From: Magicicada septendecula
Lineage: Eukaryota; Arthropoda; Insecta; Hemiptera; Cicadidae
Assembly: GCA_034769895.1 (NCBI GenBank)
Contig: CM068373.1
Location: 199,248,134-199,312,133 of the forward strand
Reading direction: 5' to 3'
DNA length: 64,000 nt
The notes under the pieces were generated by a model that had not been told where the DNA came from, made no database searches, and saw nothing but the letters and a program-made list of their open reading frames with translations. Both the position numbers and the translations under genes were made by a program. Shown here in pieces: positions 13,216-26,894 of this stretch. The stretch's first letter is position 1. Every line of letters begins with the position of its first letter.

Positions 13216-15677
13216 ATGAATAGATTGAAATTGGAATCTTACCAGGTAAAAATTGCGTATACACCTCAAAATCAAAAACTAAAACTATTTAAAACTAATT
13301 TAAATATTAAATTTAATAAAATTTGTCTATATAAAAATATTATCCCAAATTACGCTAAAATCAAAATTAACGATACCTCTAGAATGGCCAGAAAAACTGA
13401 GCAATTTGCAAGTAAATACAGGATAAAAAAGAAATTAAATTCTTATATAGGAAGAAAATCTCATTAAACTCAGCTGTATATAAAACACAATTAGAACTAT
13501 ATAATAATGTTCACCCTGCTCTATGCGATACAATCATCAACATATTAATCAATACGTTAAGAATAAGATTAGATTCCAGAAGAATAAACAAACTAATAAA
13601 ATTGGCCGTTTGATAAGCAATCAAAACAACGATAAATTCAATAATGAAAAACATGCTTTCTACCCTAGACTGATAAACATGACTAACATGGTTCTCACGA
13701 ACACAGAGGAAAATCTTATCAATAAGGGACTAAATTACAATTTTCCACCGAATCTTAAAAATAAAAATAACATAATTAAAGAAATAGTTGAAGCCGAATC
13801 TGTAATTAAGTGTGTTCCAGACTTAAATGAACGAAATGAACTACGAATATTAATAAATAATAGATTCCATTAAGCAATTAATAATAATTATCATAAACAA
13901 AAGAAATTAAATTATACAAAAACAAAACATGAACAACTAACAGCTATACAGCTAAATAACAAACTCTTACAAAATAACATTTACTTAACGAAGGTTGATA
14001 AAGGCAATACTATAGCATTGTTAGACTTAGACGAATATAAACAAAAGGTATACAAATTCATTAATAATAACAACATAACAAAGTTAAATAATGATCCCAA
14101 CAAAAAATACACATTAGATTTGAATAAAACAATAAATATATGTACAGATCTATTTGAGAAACATATATGCTACTCACTGATACCAATAAAAGCTAGTGCA
14201 CCATGCTTAAAAGGTCTACCCAAAGTAGACAAAAAAGACACACCAATTAGACCTTTAGTAAATTATACAACCGCTCCAAGCTATAAAGTAGCAAAAACCT
14301 TGGTAAAAATAATCAAACAACATATAAGCTTAGATAATAACCAGAATATAAAAGGTTATAAAGATTTTATTGAAAAATTACGTCATATTAATATTAAGCC
14401 TAGTTACAAGCTAGTGTCCTTTGACATAGTGGATCTGTATACCAATGTCCCAATTGATGAAACTTTAAAATTACTCAAACAAAATTTAATAAATAATAAT
14501 ACCTTAGAAATAAGAAAAATTAATCAGCTAATGCTACTATTAGTAATAGTACTTAATCAAAACTATTTTTTTTTTATGGTTCATACTACAAACAAAATGA
14601 GGGCCTAGTAATGGGTTCTCCACTCTCAGGTATCCTCGCTGATATTTATTTGAATCATCTAGAAAATACTAAAATTTTAAAAAACAATTATTTTGACAAA
14701 AAAATAGTATATTATTCAAGATATGGGGATGACACCTTTGTTATTTTCAATGGTAACAATAGACAGCTCGAGTCATTTAATAACTATTTAAATAAAATAC
14801 ATAAGACAATAAAATTCACTAAGGAAATTGAAAATAACAAAAATATTAATTTCCTGGATCTAACCATAACAAATAACGGTAATGAACTGACATACAAAAT
14901 ATACAGAAAGCACACTTGCACAGATACGGTTATACATGCTAAGTCATTTCATCCTCCAGCCCAAAAAATGGCTGCATTTAACAGCTTTATTGACAGATTA
15001 CTTTGTGTTCCCCTTAATAACGAAGACTATGATCAAGAAGTAAATATTATGAAACAAATAGCTCTAAATAATGGTTACAGGCCAGTAATAGTTGATAAAA
15101 TGATAATGAAACATAAAAAACGTTTAGAAAATAAAAATACCAATATTATTAACCAACATAATAAAAAACATAAAAAATTCATTTCAGCTAATTATACTGG
15201 CTTGTTGCCAAATATTTTAAAATCTGTTTTTAAAAGTAAAGGATATACTATTTCATTCAAAACCTGTAATAATTTTAAAAACTTTTTCAAAACTAAAATA
15301 AATATTCCTTAAAAAATAAATCAGGTGTCTATAAAATTAAATGCGATAATTGTGCAGCATTCTACATTGGCCAATCCGGCAGAGATTTTTATACAAGATT
15401 TTTAGAGCACATTCCAAAAACAAATAATAATAATTCCAGTTTTGCACAACATTTAATAGAAAATGATCATAGTTATACTAGTTTCGAAAACAATTTCGTG
15501 GCGTTGCATACTTGCAAGAAGGGTAAATTAATGGATAGTCTAGAGGAGTTCGAAATATACAAAGCTACAACAAACGCAATGACCAAAAATAACATATTAA
15601 ATGATCAAATGAACTTCGGTTCTAATAACCTGTTTGACACTGCTATACGGTTGAATGATAAGTATAGCCAGTCGTGA
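13216..15677 (+). pseudogene. PLE unit 5, RT/GIY-YIG pseudogene
   Basis: Carries the two N-terminal one-base deletions (ORFs 13216-13467 and 13523-13873) and NDT in place of NET. RT pieces are 14018-14608 and 14611-15312. Motif B is MGSPLSG, the ancestral glycine, while motif C is YGDD. Its translated pieces match those of the unit at 18688, 5472 bp (two units) away. Confidence 0.85.
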
Positions 15678-15825
15678 GGAAGTCGTAGTACAGCGTGCAT
15701 GCATGCGAGCGCTCCGAGCGATTCAGTTGTTACGTTTTTATTTATACATATTTTATTTAAAAGATTTTAAATATTTTAAATTATGACAAACCACAAATTG
15801 TGGTATACATTTATGTTTTGATTAT

Positions 15826-15874
15826 TGTGTATCTGAAGATGGGATTTTATCCCGAAACGCGTCATTAAACGACA
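15826..15874 (+). ncRNA. Predicted hammerhead ribozyme, copy 6
   Basis: Core and stem I strands match copy 1; cleavage predicted after 15863. Confidence 0.8.
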
Positions 15875-15950
15875 GCAGCTAGTGTCACTAAGGTGGACCG
15901 AATAAGGTAATTTAATTATATTAACCATAAACTGACTCGGTACGTAAAAC

Positions 15951-18414
15951 ATGAATAGGTTGAAATTGGAATCTTACCAGGTAAAAATTGCGTATACACT
16001 TCAAAATCAAAAACTAAAACTATTTAAAACTAATTTAAATATTAAATTTAATAAAATTTGTCTATATAAAAATCTTATCCCAAATTACGCTAAAATCAAA
16101 ATTAACGAAACCTCTAGAATGGCCAGAAAAACTGAGCAATTTGCAAGTAAATACAGGATAAAAGAAGAAATTAAATTCTTGTATAGGAAGAAAATCTCAT
16201 TAAACTCAGCTGTATATAAAACACATTTAGAACTATATAATAATGTTCACCCTGCTCTATGCGATACAATCATACAACATATTAATCAATACGTTAAGAA
16301 TAAGAATAGATTCCAATAGAATAAACAAACTAATAAAATTGGCCGTTTGATAAGCAATCAAAACAACGATAAATTCAATAATGAAAAACATGCTTTCTAC
16401 CCTAGACTGATAAACATGACTAACATGGTTCTCACGAACACAGAGGAAAATCTTATCAATAAGGGACTAAATTACAATTTTCCACCGAATCTTAAAAATA
16501 AAAATAACATAATTAAAGAAATAGTTGAAGCCGAATCTGTAATTAAGTGTGTTCCATACTTAAATGAACGAAATGAACTACGAATATTAATAAATAATAG
16601 ATTCCATTAAGTAATTAATAATAATTATCATAAACAAAAGAAATTAAATTATACAAAAACAAAACATGAACAACTAACAGCTATACAGCTAAATAACAAA
16701 CTCTTACAAAATAACATTTACTTAACGAAGGTTGATAAAGGCAATACTATAGCATTGTTAGACTTAGACGAATATAAACAAAAGGTATACAAATTCATTA
16801 ATAATAACAACATAACAAAGTTAAATAATGATCCCAACAAAAAATACACATTAGATTTGAATAAAACAATAAATATATGTACAGATCTATTTGAGAAACA
16901 TATATGCTACTCACTGATACCAATAAAAGCTAGTGCACCATGCTTAAAAGGTCTACCCAAAGTAGACAAAAAAGACACACCAATTAGACCTTTAGTAAAT
17001 TATACAACCGCTCCAAGCTATAAAGTAGCAAAAACCTTGGTAAAAATAATCAAACAACATATAAGCTTAGATAATAACCAGAATATAAAAGGTTATAAAG
17101 ATTTTATTGAAAAATTACGTCATATTAATATTAAGCCTAGTTACAAGCTAGTGTCCTTTGACATAGTGGATCTGTATACCAATGTCCCAATTGATGAAAC
17201 TTTAAAATTACTCAAACAAAATTTAATAAATAATAATACCTTAGAAATAAGAAAAATTAATCAGCTAATGCTACTATTAGTAATAGTACTTAATCAAAAC
17301 TATTTTTTTTTTATGGTTCATACTACAAACGAAATGAGGGCCTAGTAATGGGTTCTCCACTCTCAGTTATCCTCGCTGATATTTATTTGAATCATCTAGA
17401 AAATACTAAAATTTTAAAAAACAATTATTTTGACAAAAAAATAGTATATTATTCAAGATATGGGGATGACACCTTTGTTATTTTCAATGGTAACAATAGA
17501 CAGCTCGAGTCATTTAATAACTATTTAAATAAAATACATAAGACAATAAAATTCACTAAGGAAATTGAAAATAACAAAAATATTAATTTCCTGGATCTAA
17601 CCATAACAAATAACGGTAATGAACTGACATACAAAATATACAGAAAGCACACTTGCACAGATACGGTTATACATGCTAAGTCATTTCATCCTCCAGCCCA
17701 AAAAATGGCTGCATTTAACAGCTTTATTGACAGATTACTTTCTGTTCCCCTTAATAACGAAGACTATGATCAAGAAGTAAATATTATGAAACAAATAGCT
17801 CTAAATAATGGTTACAGGCCAGTAATAGTTGATAAAATGATAATGAAACATAAAAAACGTTTAGAAAATAAAAATACCAATTTTATTAACCAACATAATA
17901 AAAAACATAAAAAATTCATTTCAGCTAATTATACTGGCTTGTTGCCAAATATTTTAAAATCTGTTTTTAAAAGTAAAGGATATACTATTTCATTCAAAAC
18001 CTGTAATAATTTTAAAAACTTTTTCAAAACTAAAATAAATATTCCTTAAAAAATAAATCAGGTGTCTATAAAATTAAATGCGATAATTGTGCAGCTTTCT
18101 ACATTGGCCAATCCGGCAGAGATTTTTATACAAGATTTTTAGAGCACATTCCAAAAACAAATAATAATAATTCCAGTTTTGCACAACATTTAATAGAAAA
18201 TGATCATAGTTATACTAGTTTCGAAAACAATTTCGTGGCGTTGCATACTTGCAAGAAGGGTAAATTAATGGATAGTCTAGAGGAGTTCGAAATATACAAA
18301 GCTACAAAAAACGCAATGACCAAAAATAACATATTAAATGATCAAATGAACTTCGGTTCTAATAACCTGTTTGACACTGCTATACGGTTGAATGATAAGT
18401 ATAGCCAGTCGTGA
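15951..18414 (+). pseudogene. PLE unit 6, RT/GIY-YIG pseudogene
   Basis: FQ-stop at 16317-16319 and a private D to Y change (CVPYLNER, near 16557). RT pieces are 16755-17345 and 17348-18049 (LSV, YGDD, SVPL). The GIY-YIG region shares the CAGCTTTCTAC variant with the unit at 7742. Confidence 0.85.
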
Positions 18415-18562
18415 GGAAGTCGTAGTACAGCGTGCATGCATGCGAGCGCTCCGAGCGATTCAGTTGTTACGTTTTTATTTATACATATTTTATTTAAAAG
18501 ATTTTAAATATTTTAAATTATGACAAACCACAAATTGTGGTATACATTTATGTTTTGATTAT

Positions 18563-18611
18563 TGTGTATCTGAAGATGGGATTTTATCCCGAAACGCGTC
18601 ATTAAACGACA
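18563..18611 (+). ncRNA. Predicted hammerhead ribozyme, copy 7
   Basis: Core and stem I strands match copy 1; cleavage predicted after 18600. Confidence 0.8.
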
Positions 18612-18687
18612 GCAGCTAGTGTCACTAAGGTGGACCGAATAAGGTAATTTAATTATATTAACCATAAACTGACTCGGTACGTAAAAC

Positions 18688-21149
18688 ATGAATAGATTGA
18701 AATTGGAATCTTACCAGGTAAAAATTGCGTATACACCTCAAAATCAAAAACTAAAACTATTTAAAACTAATTTAAATATTAAATTTAATAAAATTTGTCT
18801 ATATAAAAATATTATCCCAAATTACGCTAAAATCAAAATTAACGATACCTCTAGAATGGCCAGAAAAACTGAGCAATTTGCAAGTAAATACAGGATAAAA
18901 AAGAAATTAAATTCTTATATAGGAAGAAAATCTCATTAAACTCAGCTGTATATAAAACACAATTAGAACTATATAATAATGTTCACCCTGCTCTATGCGA
19001 TACAATCATCAACATATTAATCAATACGTTAAGAATAAGATTAGATTCCAGAAGAATAAACAAACTAATAAAATTGGCCGTTTGATAAGCAATCAAAACA
19101 ACGATAAATTCAATAATGAAAAACATGCTTTCTACCCTAGACTGATAAACATGACTAACATGGTTCTCACGAACACAGAGGAAAATCTTATCAATAAGGG
19201 ACTAAATTACAATTTTCCACCGAATCTTAAAAATAAAAATAACATAATTAAAGAAATAGTTGAAGCCGAATCTGTAATTAAGTGTGTTCCAGACTTAAAT
19301 GAACGAAATGAACTACGAATATTAATAAATAATAGATTCCATTAAGCAATTAATAATAATTATCATAAACAAAAGAAATTAAATTATACAAAAACAAAAC
19401 ATGAACAACTAACAGCTATACAGCTAAATAACAAACTCTTACAAAATAACATTTACTTAACGAAGGTTGATAAAGGCAATACTATAGCATTGTTAGACTT
19501 AGACGAATATAAACAAAAGGTATACAAATTCATTAATAATAACAACATAACAAAGTTAAATAATGATCCCAACAAAAAATACACATTAGATTTGAATAAA
19601 ACAATAAATATATGTACAGATCTATTTGAGAAACATATATGCTACTCACTGATACCAATAAAAGCTAGTGCACCATGCTTAAAAGGTCTACCCAAAGTAG
19701 ACAAAAAAGACACACCAATTAGACCTTTAGTAAATTATACAACCGCTCCAAGCTATAAAGTAGCAAAAACCTTGGTAAAAATAATCAAACAACATATAAG
19801 CTTAGATAATAACCAGAATATAAAAGGTTATAAAGATTTTATTGAAAAATTACGTCATATTAATATTAAGCCTAGTTACAAGCTAGTGTCCTTTGACATA
19901 GTGGATCTGTATACCAATGTCCCAATTGATGAAACTTTAAAATTACTCAAACAAAATTTAATAAATAATAATACCTTAGAAATAAGAAAAATTAATCAGC
20001 TAATGCTACTATTAGTAATAGTACTTAATCAAAACTATTTTTTTTTTATGGTTCATACTACAAACAAAATGAGGGCCTAGTAATGGGTTCTCCACTCTCA
20101 GGTATCCTCGCTGATATTTATTTGAATCATCTAGAAAATACTAAAATTTTAAAAAACAATTATTTTGACAAAAAAATAGTATATTATTCAAGATATGGGG
20201 ATGACACCTTTGTTATTTTCAATGGTAACAATAGACAGCTCGAGTCATTTAATAACTATTTAAATAAAATACATAAGACAATAAAATTCACTAAGGAAAT
20301 TGAAAATAACAAAAATATTAATTTCCTGGATCTAACCATAACAAATAACGGTAATGAACTGACATACAAAATATACAGAAAGCACACTTGCACAGATACG
20401 GTTATACATGCTAAGTCATTTCATCCTCCAGCCCAAAAAATGGCTGCATTTAACAGCTTTATTGACAGATTACTTTGTGTTCCCCTTAATAACGAAGACT
20501 ATGATCAAGAAGTAAATATTATGAAACAAATAGCTCTAAATAATGGTTACAGGCCAGTAATAGTTGATAAAATGATAATGAAACATAAAAAACGTTTAGA
20601 AAATAAAAATACCAATATTATTAACCAACATAATAAAAAACATAAAAAATTCATTTCAGCTAATTATACTGGCTTGTTGCCAAATATTTTAAAATCTGTT
20701 TTTAAAAGTAAAGGATATACTATTTCATTCAAAACCTGTAATAATTTTAAAAACTTTTTCAAAACTAAAATAAATATTCCTTAAAAAATAAATCAGGTGT
20801 CTATAAAATTAAATGCGATAATTGTGCAGCATTCTACATTTACCAATCCGGCAGAGATTTTTATACAAGATTTTTAGAGCACATTCCAAAAACAAATAAT
20901 AATAATTCCAGTTTTGCACAACATTTAATAGAAAATGATCATAGTTATACTAGTTTCGAAAACAATTTCGTGGCGTTGCATACTTGCAAGAAGGGTAAAT
21001 TAATGGATAGTCTAGAGGAGTTCGAAATATACAAAGCTACAACAAACGCAATGACCAAAAATAACATATTAAATGATCAAATGAACTTCGGTTCTAATAC
21101 CCTGTTTGACACTGCTATACGGTTGAATGATAAGTATAGCCAGTCGTGA
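18688..21149 (+). pseudogene. PLE unit 7, RT/GIY-YIG pseudogene
   Basis: N-terminal pieces 18688-18939 and 18995-19345 and RT pieces 19490-20080 and 20083-20784 match the unit at 13216. The 3' part matches the unit at 10479 instead (YIY near 20837, AATACCCTG near 21097, ATTTCATTT near 21223). The unit is therefore a mosaic of two neighbours. Confidence 0.85.
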
Positions 21150-21297
21150 GGAAGTCGTAGTACAGCGTGCATGCATGCGAGCGCTCCGAGCGATTCAGTT
21201 GTTACGTTTTTATTTATACATATTTCATTTAAAAGATTTTAAATATTTTAAATTATGACAAACCACAAATTGTGGTATACATTTATGTTTTGATTAT

Positions 21298-21346
21298 TGT
21301 GTATCTGAAGATGGGATTTTATCCCGAAACGCGTCATTAAACGACA
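21298..21346 (+). ncRNA. Predicted hammerhead ribozyme, copy 8
   Basis: Core and stem I strands match copy 1; cleavage predicted after 21335. Confidence 0.8.
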
Positions 21347-21422
21347 GCAGCTAGTGTCACTAAGGTGGACCGAATAAGGTAATTTAATTATATTAACCAT
21401 AAACTGACTCGGTACGTAAAAC

Positions 21423-23885
21423 ATGAATAGATTGAAATTGGAATCTTACCAGGTAAAAATTGCGTATACACTTCAAAATCAAAAACTAAAACTATTTAAA
21501 ACTAATTTAAATATTAAATTTAATAAAATTTGTCTATATAAAAATATTATCCCAAATTACGCTAAAATCAAAATTAACGAAACCTCTAGAATGGCCAGAA
21601 AAACTGAGCAATTTGCAAGTAAATACAGGATAAAAGAAGAAATTAACTTCTTGTATAGGAAGAAAATCTCATTAAACTCAGCTGTATATAAAACACATTT
21701 AGAACTATATAATAATGTTCACCCTGCTCTATGCGATACAATCATACAACATATTAATCAATACGTTAAGAATAAGATTAGATTCCAATAGAATAAACAA
21801 ACTAATAAAATTGGCCGTTTGATAAGCAATCAAAACAACGATAAATTCAATAATGAAAAACATGCTTTCTACCCTAGACTGATAAACATGACTAACATGG
21901 TTCTCACGAACACAGAGGAAAATCTTATCAATAAGGGACTAAATTACAATTTTCCACCGAATCTTAAAAATAAAAATAACATAATTAAAGAAATAGTTGA
22001 AGCCGAATCTGTAATTAAGTGTGTTCCAGACTTAAATGAACGAAATGAACTACGAATATTAATAAATAATAGATTCCATTAAGCAATTAATAATAATTAT
22101 CATAAACAAAAGAAATTAAATTATACAAAAACAAAACATGAACAACTAACAGCTATACAGCTAAATAACAAACTCTTACAAAATAACATTTACTTAACGA
22201 AGGTTGATAAAGGCAATATTATAGCATTGTTAGACTTAGACGAATATAAACAAAAGGTATACAAATTCATTAATAATAACAACATAACAAAGTTAAATAA
22301 TGATCCCAACAAAAAATACACATTAGATTTGAATAAAACAATAAATATATGTACAGATCTATTTGAGAAACATATATGCTACTCACTGATACCAATAAAA
22401 GCTAGTGCACCATGCTTAAAAGGTCTACCCAAAGTAGACAAAAAAGACACACCAATTAGACCTTTAGTAAATTATACAACCGCTCCAAGCTATAAAGTAG
22501 CAAAAACCTTGGTAAAAATAATCAAACAACATATAAGCTTAGATAATAACCAGAATATAAAAGGTTATAAAGATTTTATTGAAAAATTACGTCATATTAA
22601 TATTAAGCCTAGTTACAAGCTAGTGTCCTTTGACATAGTGGATCTGTATACCAATGTCCCAATTGATGAAACTTTAAAATTACTCAAACAAAATTTAATA
22701 AATAATAATACCTTAGAAATAAGAAAAATTAATCAGCTAATGCTACTATTAGTAATAGTACTTAATCAAAACTATTTTTTTTTTATGGTTCATACTACAA
22801 ACAAAATGAGGGCCTAGCAATGGGTTCTCCACTCTCAGGTATCCTCGCTGATATTTATTTGAATCATCTAGAAGATACTAAAATTTTAAAAAACAATTAT
22901 TTTGACAAAAAAATAGTATATTATTCAAGATATGTGGATGACACCTTTGTTATTTTCAATGGTAACAATAGACAGCTCGAGTCATTTAATAACTATTTAA
23001 ATAAAATACATAAGACAATAAAATTCACTAAGGAAATTGAAAATAACAAAAATATTAATTTCCTGGATCTAACCATAACAAATAACGGTAATGAACTGAC
23101 ATACAAAATATACAGAAAGCACACTTGCACAGATACGGTTATACATGCTAAGTCATTTCATCCTCCAGCCCAAAAAATGGCTGCATTTAACAGCTTTATT
23201 GACAGATTACTTTGTGTTCCCCTTAATAACGTAGACTATGATCAAGAAGTAAATATTATGAAACAAATAGCTCTAAATAATGGTTACAGGCCAGTAATAG
23301 TTGATAAAATGATAATGAAACATAAAAAACGTTTAGAAAATAAAAATACCAATTTTATTAACCAACATAATAAAAAACATAAAAAATTCATTTCAGCTAA
23401 TTATACTGGCTTGTTGCCAAATATTTTAAAATCTGTTTTTAAAAGTAAAGGATATACTATTTCATTCAAAACCTGTAATAATTTAAAAAACTTTTTCAAA
23501 ACTAAAATAAATATTCCTTAAAAAATAAATCAGGTGTCTATAAAATTAAATGCGATAATTGTGCAGCATTCTACGTTTGCCAATCCGGCAGAGATTTTTA
23601 TACAAGATTTTTAGAGCACATTCCAAAAACAAATAATAATAATTCCAGTTTTGCACAACATTTAATAGAAAATGATCGTAGTTATACTAGTTTCGAAAAC
23701 AATTTCGTGGCGTTGCATACTTGCAAGAAGGGTAAATAATGGATAGTCTAGAGGAGTTCGAAGTATACAAAGCTACAAAAAACGCAATGACCAATAATAA
23801 CATATTAAATGATCAAATGAACTTCGGTTCTAATAACCTGTTTGACACTGCTATACGGTTGAATGATAAGTATAGCCAGTCGTGA
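21423..23885 (+). pseudogene. PLE unit 8, RT/GIY-YIG pseudogene
   Basis: FQ-stop at 21789-21791. RT pieces are 22227-22817 and 22820-23521. This is the first unit from the left with MGSPLSG and YVDD together. The GIY-YIG domain has YVC for YIG near 23576 and a one-base deletion near 23737 (GGTAAATAATGG) that adds a stop; the unit at 24159 shares that deletion. Confidence 0.85.
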
Positions 23886-24033
23886 GGAAGTCGTAGTACA
23901 GCGTGCATGCATGCGAGCGCTCCGAGCGATTCAGTTGTTACGTTTTTATTTATATATGTTTTATTTAAAAGATTTTAAATATTTTAAATTATGACAAACC
24001 ACAAATTGTGGTATACATTTATGTTTTGATTAT

Positions 24034-24082
24034 TGTGTATCTGAAGATGGGATTTTATCCCGAAACGCGTCATTAAACGACA
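24034..24082 (+). ncRNA. Predicted hammerhead ribozyme, copy 9
   Basis: Core and stem I strands match copy 1; cleavage predicted after 24071. The base before the following ATG is changed (AAAATG for ACATG), outside the ribozyme. Confidence 0.8.
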
Positions 24083-24158
24083 GCAGCTAGTGTCACTAAG
24101 GTGGACCGAATAAGGTAATTTAATTATATTAACCATAAACTGACTCGGTACGTAAAAA

Positions 24159-26621
24159 ATGAATAGATTGAAATTGGAATCTTACCAGGTAAAAATTGCG
24201 TATACACTTCAAAATCAAAAACTAAAACTATTTAAAACTAATTTAAATATTAAATTTAATAAAATTTGTCTATATAAAAATCTTATCCCAAATTACGCTA
24301 AAATCAAAATTAACGAAACCTCTAGAATGGCCAGAAAAACTGAGCAATTTGCAAGTAAATACAGGATAAAAGAAGAAATTAAATTCTTGTATAGGAAGAA
24401 AATCTCATTAAACTCAGCTGTATATAAAACACATTTAGAACTATATAATAATGTTCACCCTGCTCTATGCGATACAATCATACAACATATTAATCAATAC
24501 GTTAAGAATAAGATTAGATTCCAATAGAATAAACAAACTAATAAAATTGGCCGTTTGATAAGCAAACAAAACAACGATAAATTCAATAATGAAAAACATG
24601 CTTTCTACCCTAGACTGATAAACATGACTAACATGGTTCTCACGAACACAGAGGAAAATCTTATCAATAAGGGACTAAATTACAATTTTCCACCGAATCT
24701 TAAAAATAAAAATAACATAATTAAAGAAATAGTTGAAGCCGAATCTGTAATTAAGTGTGTTCCAGACTTAAATGAACGAAATGAACTACGAATATTAATA
24801 AATAATAGATTCCATTAAGCAATTAATAATAATTATCATAAACAAAAGAAATTAAATTATACAAAAACAAAACATGAACAACTAACAGCTATACAGCTAA
24901 ATAACAAACTCTTACAAAATAACATTTACTTAACGAAGGTTGATAAAGGCAATACTATAGCATTGTTAGACTTAGACGAATATAAACAAAAGGTATACAA
25001 ATTCATTAATAATAACAACATAACAAAGTTAAATAATGATCCCAACAAAAAATACACATTAGATTTGAATAAAACAATAAATATATGTACAGATCTATTT
25101 GAGAAACATATATGCTACTCACTGATACCAATAAAAGCTAGTGCACCATGCTTAAAAGGTCTACCCAAAGTAGACAAAAAAGACACACCAATTAGACCTT
25201 TAGTAATTTATACAACCGCTCCAAGCTATAAAGAAGCAAAAACCTTGGTAAAAATAATCAAACAACATATAAGCTTAGATAATAACCAGAATATAAAAGG
25301 TTATAAAGATTTTATTGAAAAATTACGTCATATTAATATTAAGCCTAGTTACAAGCTAGTGTCCTTTGACATAGTGGATCTGTATACCAATGTCCCAATT
25401 GATGAAACTTTAAAATTACTCAAACAAAATTTAATAAATAATAATACCTTAGAAATAAGAAAAATTAATCAGCTAATGCTACTATTAGTAATAGTACTTA
25501 ATCAAAACTATTTTTTTTTTATGGTTCATACTACAAACAAAATGAGGGCCTAGTAATGGGTTCTCCACTCTCAGGTATCCTCGCTGATATTTATTTGAAT
25601 CATCTAGAAAATACTAAAATTTTAAAAAACAATTATTTTGACAAAAAAATAGTATATTATTCAAGACATGTGGATGACACCTTTGTTATTTTCAATGGTA
25701 ACAATAGACAGCTCGAGTCATTTAATAACTATTTAAATAAAATACATAAGACAATAAAATTCACTAAGGAAATTGAAAATAACAAAAATCTTAATTTCCT
25801 GGATCTAACCATAACAAATAACGGTAATGAACTGACATACAAAATATACAGAAAGCACACTTGCACAGATACGGTTATACATGCTAAGTCATTTCATCCT
25901 CCAGCCCAAAAAATGGCTGCATTTAACAGCTTTATTGACAGATTACTTTGTGTTCCCCTTAATAACGAAGACTATGATCAAGAAGTAAATATTATGAAAC
26001 AAATAGCTCTAAATAATGGTTACAGGCCAGTAATAGTTGATAAAATGATAATGAAACATAAAAAACGTTTAGAAAATAAAAATACCAATTTTATTAACCA
26101 ACATAATAAAAAACATAAAAAATTCATTTCAGCTAATTATACTGGCTTGTTGCCAAATATTTTAAAATCTGTTTTTAAAAGTAAAGGATATACTATTTCA
26201 TTCAAAACCAGTAATAATTTAAAAAACTTTTTCAAAACTAAAATAAATATTCCTTAAAAAATAAATCAGGTGTCTATAAAATTAAATGCGATAATTGTGC
26301 AGCATTCTACGTTGGCCAATCCGGCAGAGATTTTTATACAAGATTTTTAGAGCACATTCCAAAAACAAATAATAATAATTCCAGTTTTGCACAACATTTA
26401 ATAGAAAATGATCGTAGTTATACTAGTTTCGAAAACAATTTCGTGGCGTTGCATACTTGCAAGAAGGGTAAATAATGGATAGTCTAGAGGAGTTCGAAGT
26501 ATACAAAGCTACAAAAAACGCAATGACCAATAATAACATATTAAATGATCAAATGAACTTCGGTTCTAATAACCTGTTTGACACTGCTATACGGTTGAAT
26601 GATAAGTATAGCCAGTCGTGA
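24159..26621 (+). pseudogene. PLE unit 9, RT/GIY-YIG pseudogene
   Basis: FQ-stop at 24525-24527. The RT carries private changes: VNY to VIY, KVA to KEA, and motif C HVDD (pieces 24963-25553 and 25556-26257). The same GIY-YIG one-base deletion as the previous unit lies near 26472. Confidence 0.85.
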
Positions 26622-26769
26622 GGAAGTCGTAGTACAGCGTGCATGCATGCGAGCGCTCCGAGCGATTCAGTTGTTACGTTTTTATTTATATATGTTTTAT
26701 TTAAAAGATTTTAAATATTTTAAATTATGACAAACCACAAATTGTGGTATACATTTATGTTTTGATTAT

Positions 26770-26818
26770 TGTGTATCTGAAGATGGGATTTTATCCCGAA
26801 ACGCGTCATTAAACGACA
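26770..26818 (+). ncRNA. Predicted hammerhead ribozyme, copy 10
   Basis: Core and stem I strands match copy 1; cleavage predicted after 26807. Confidence 0.8.
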
Positions 26819-26894
26819 GCAGCTAGTGTCACTAAGGTGGACCGAATAAGGTAATTTAATTATATTAACCATAAACTGACTCGGTACGTAAAAC

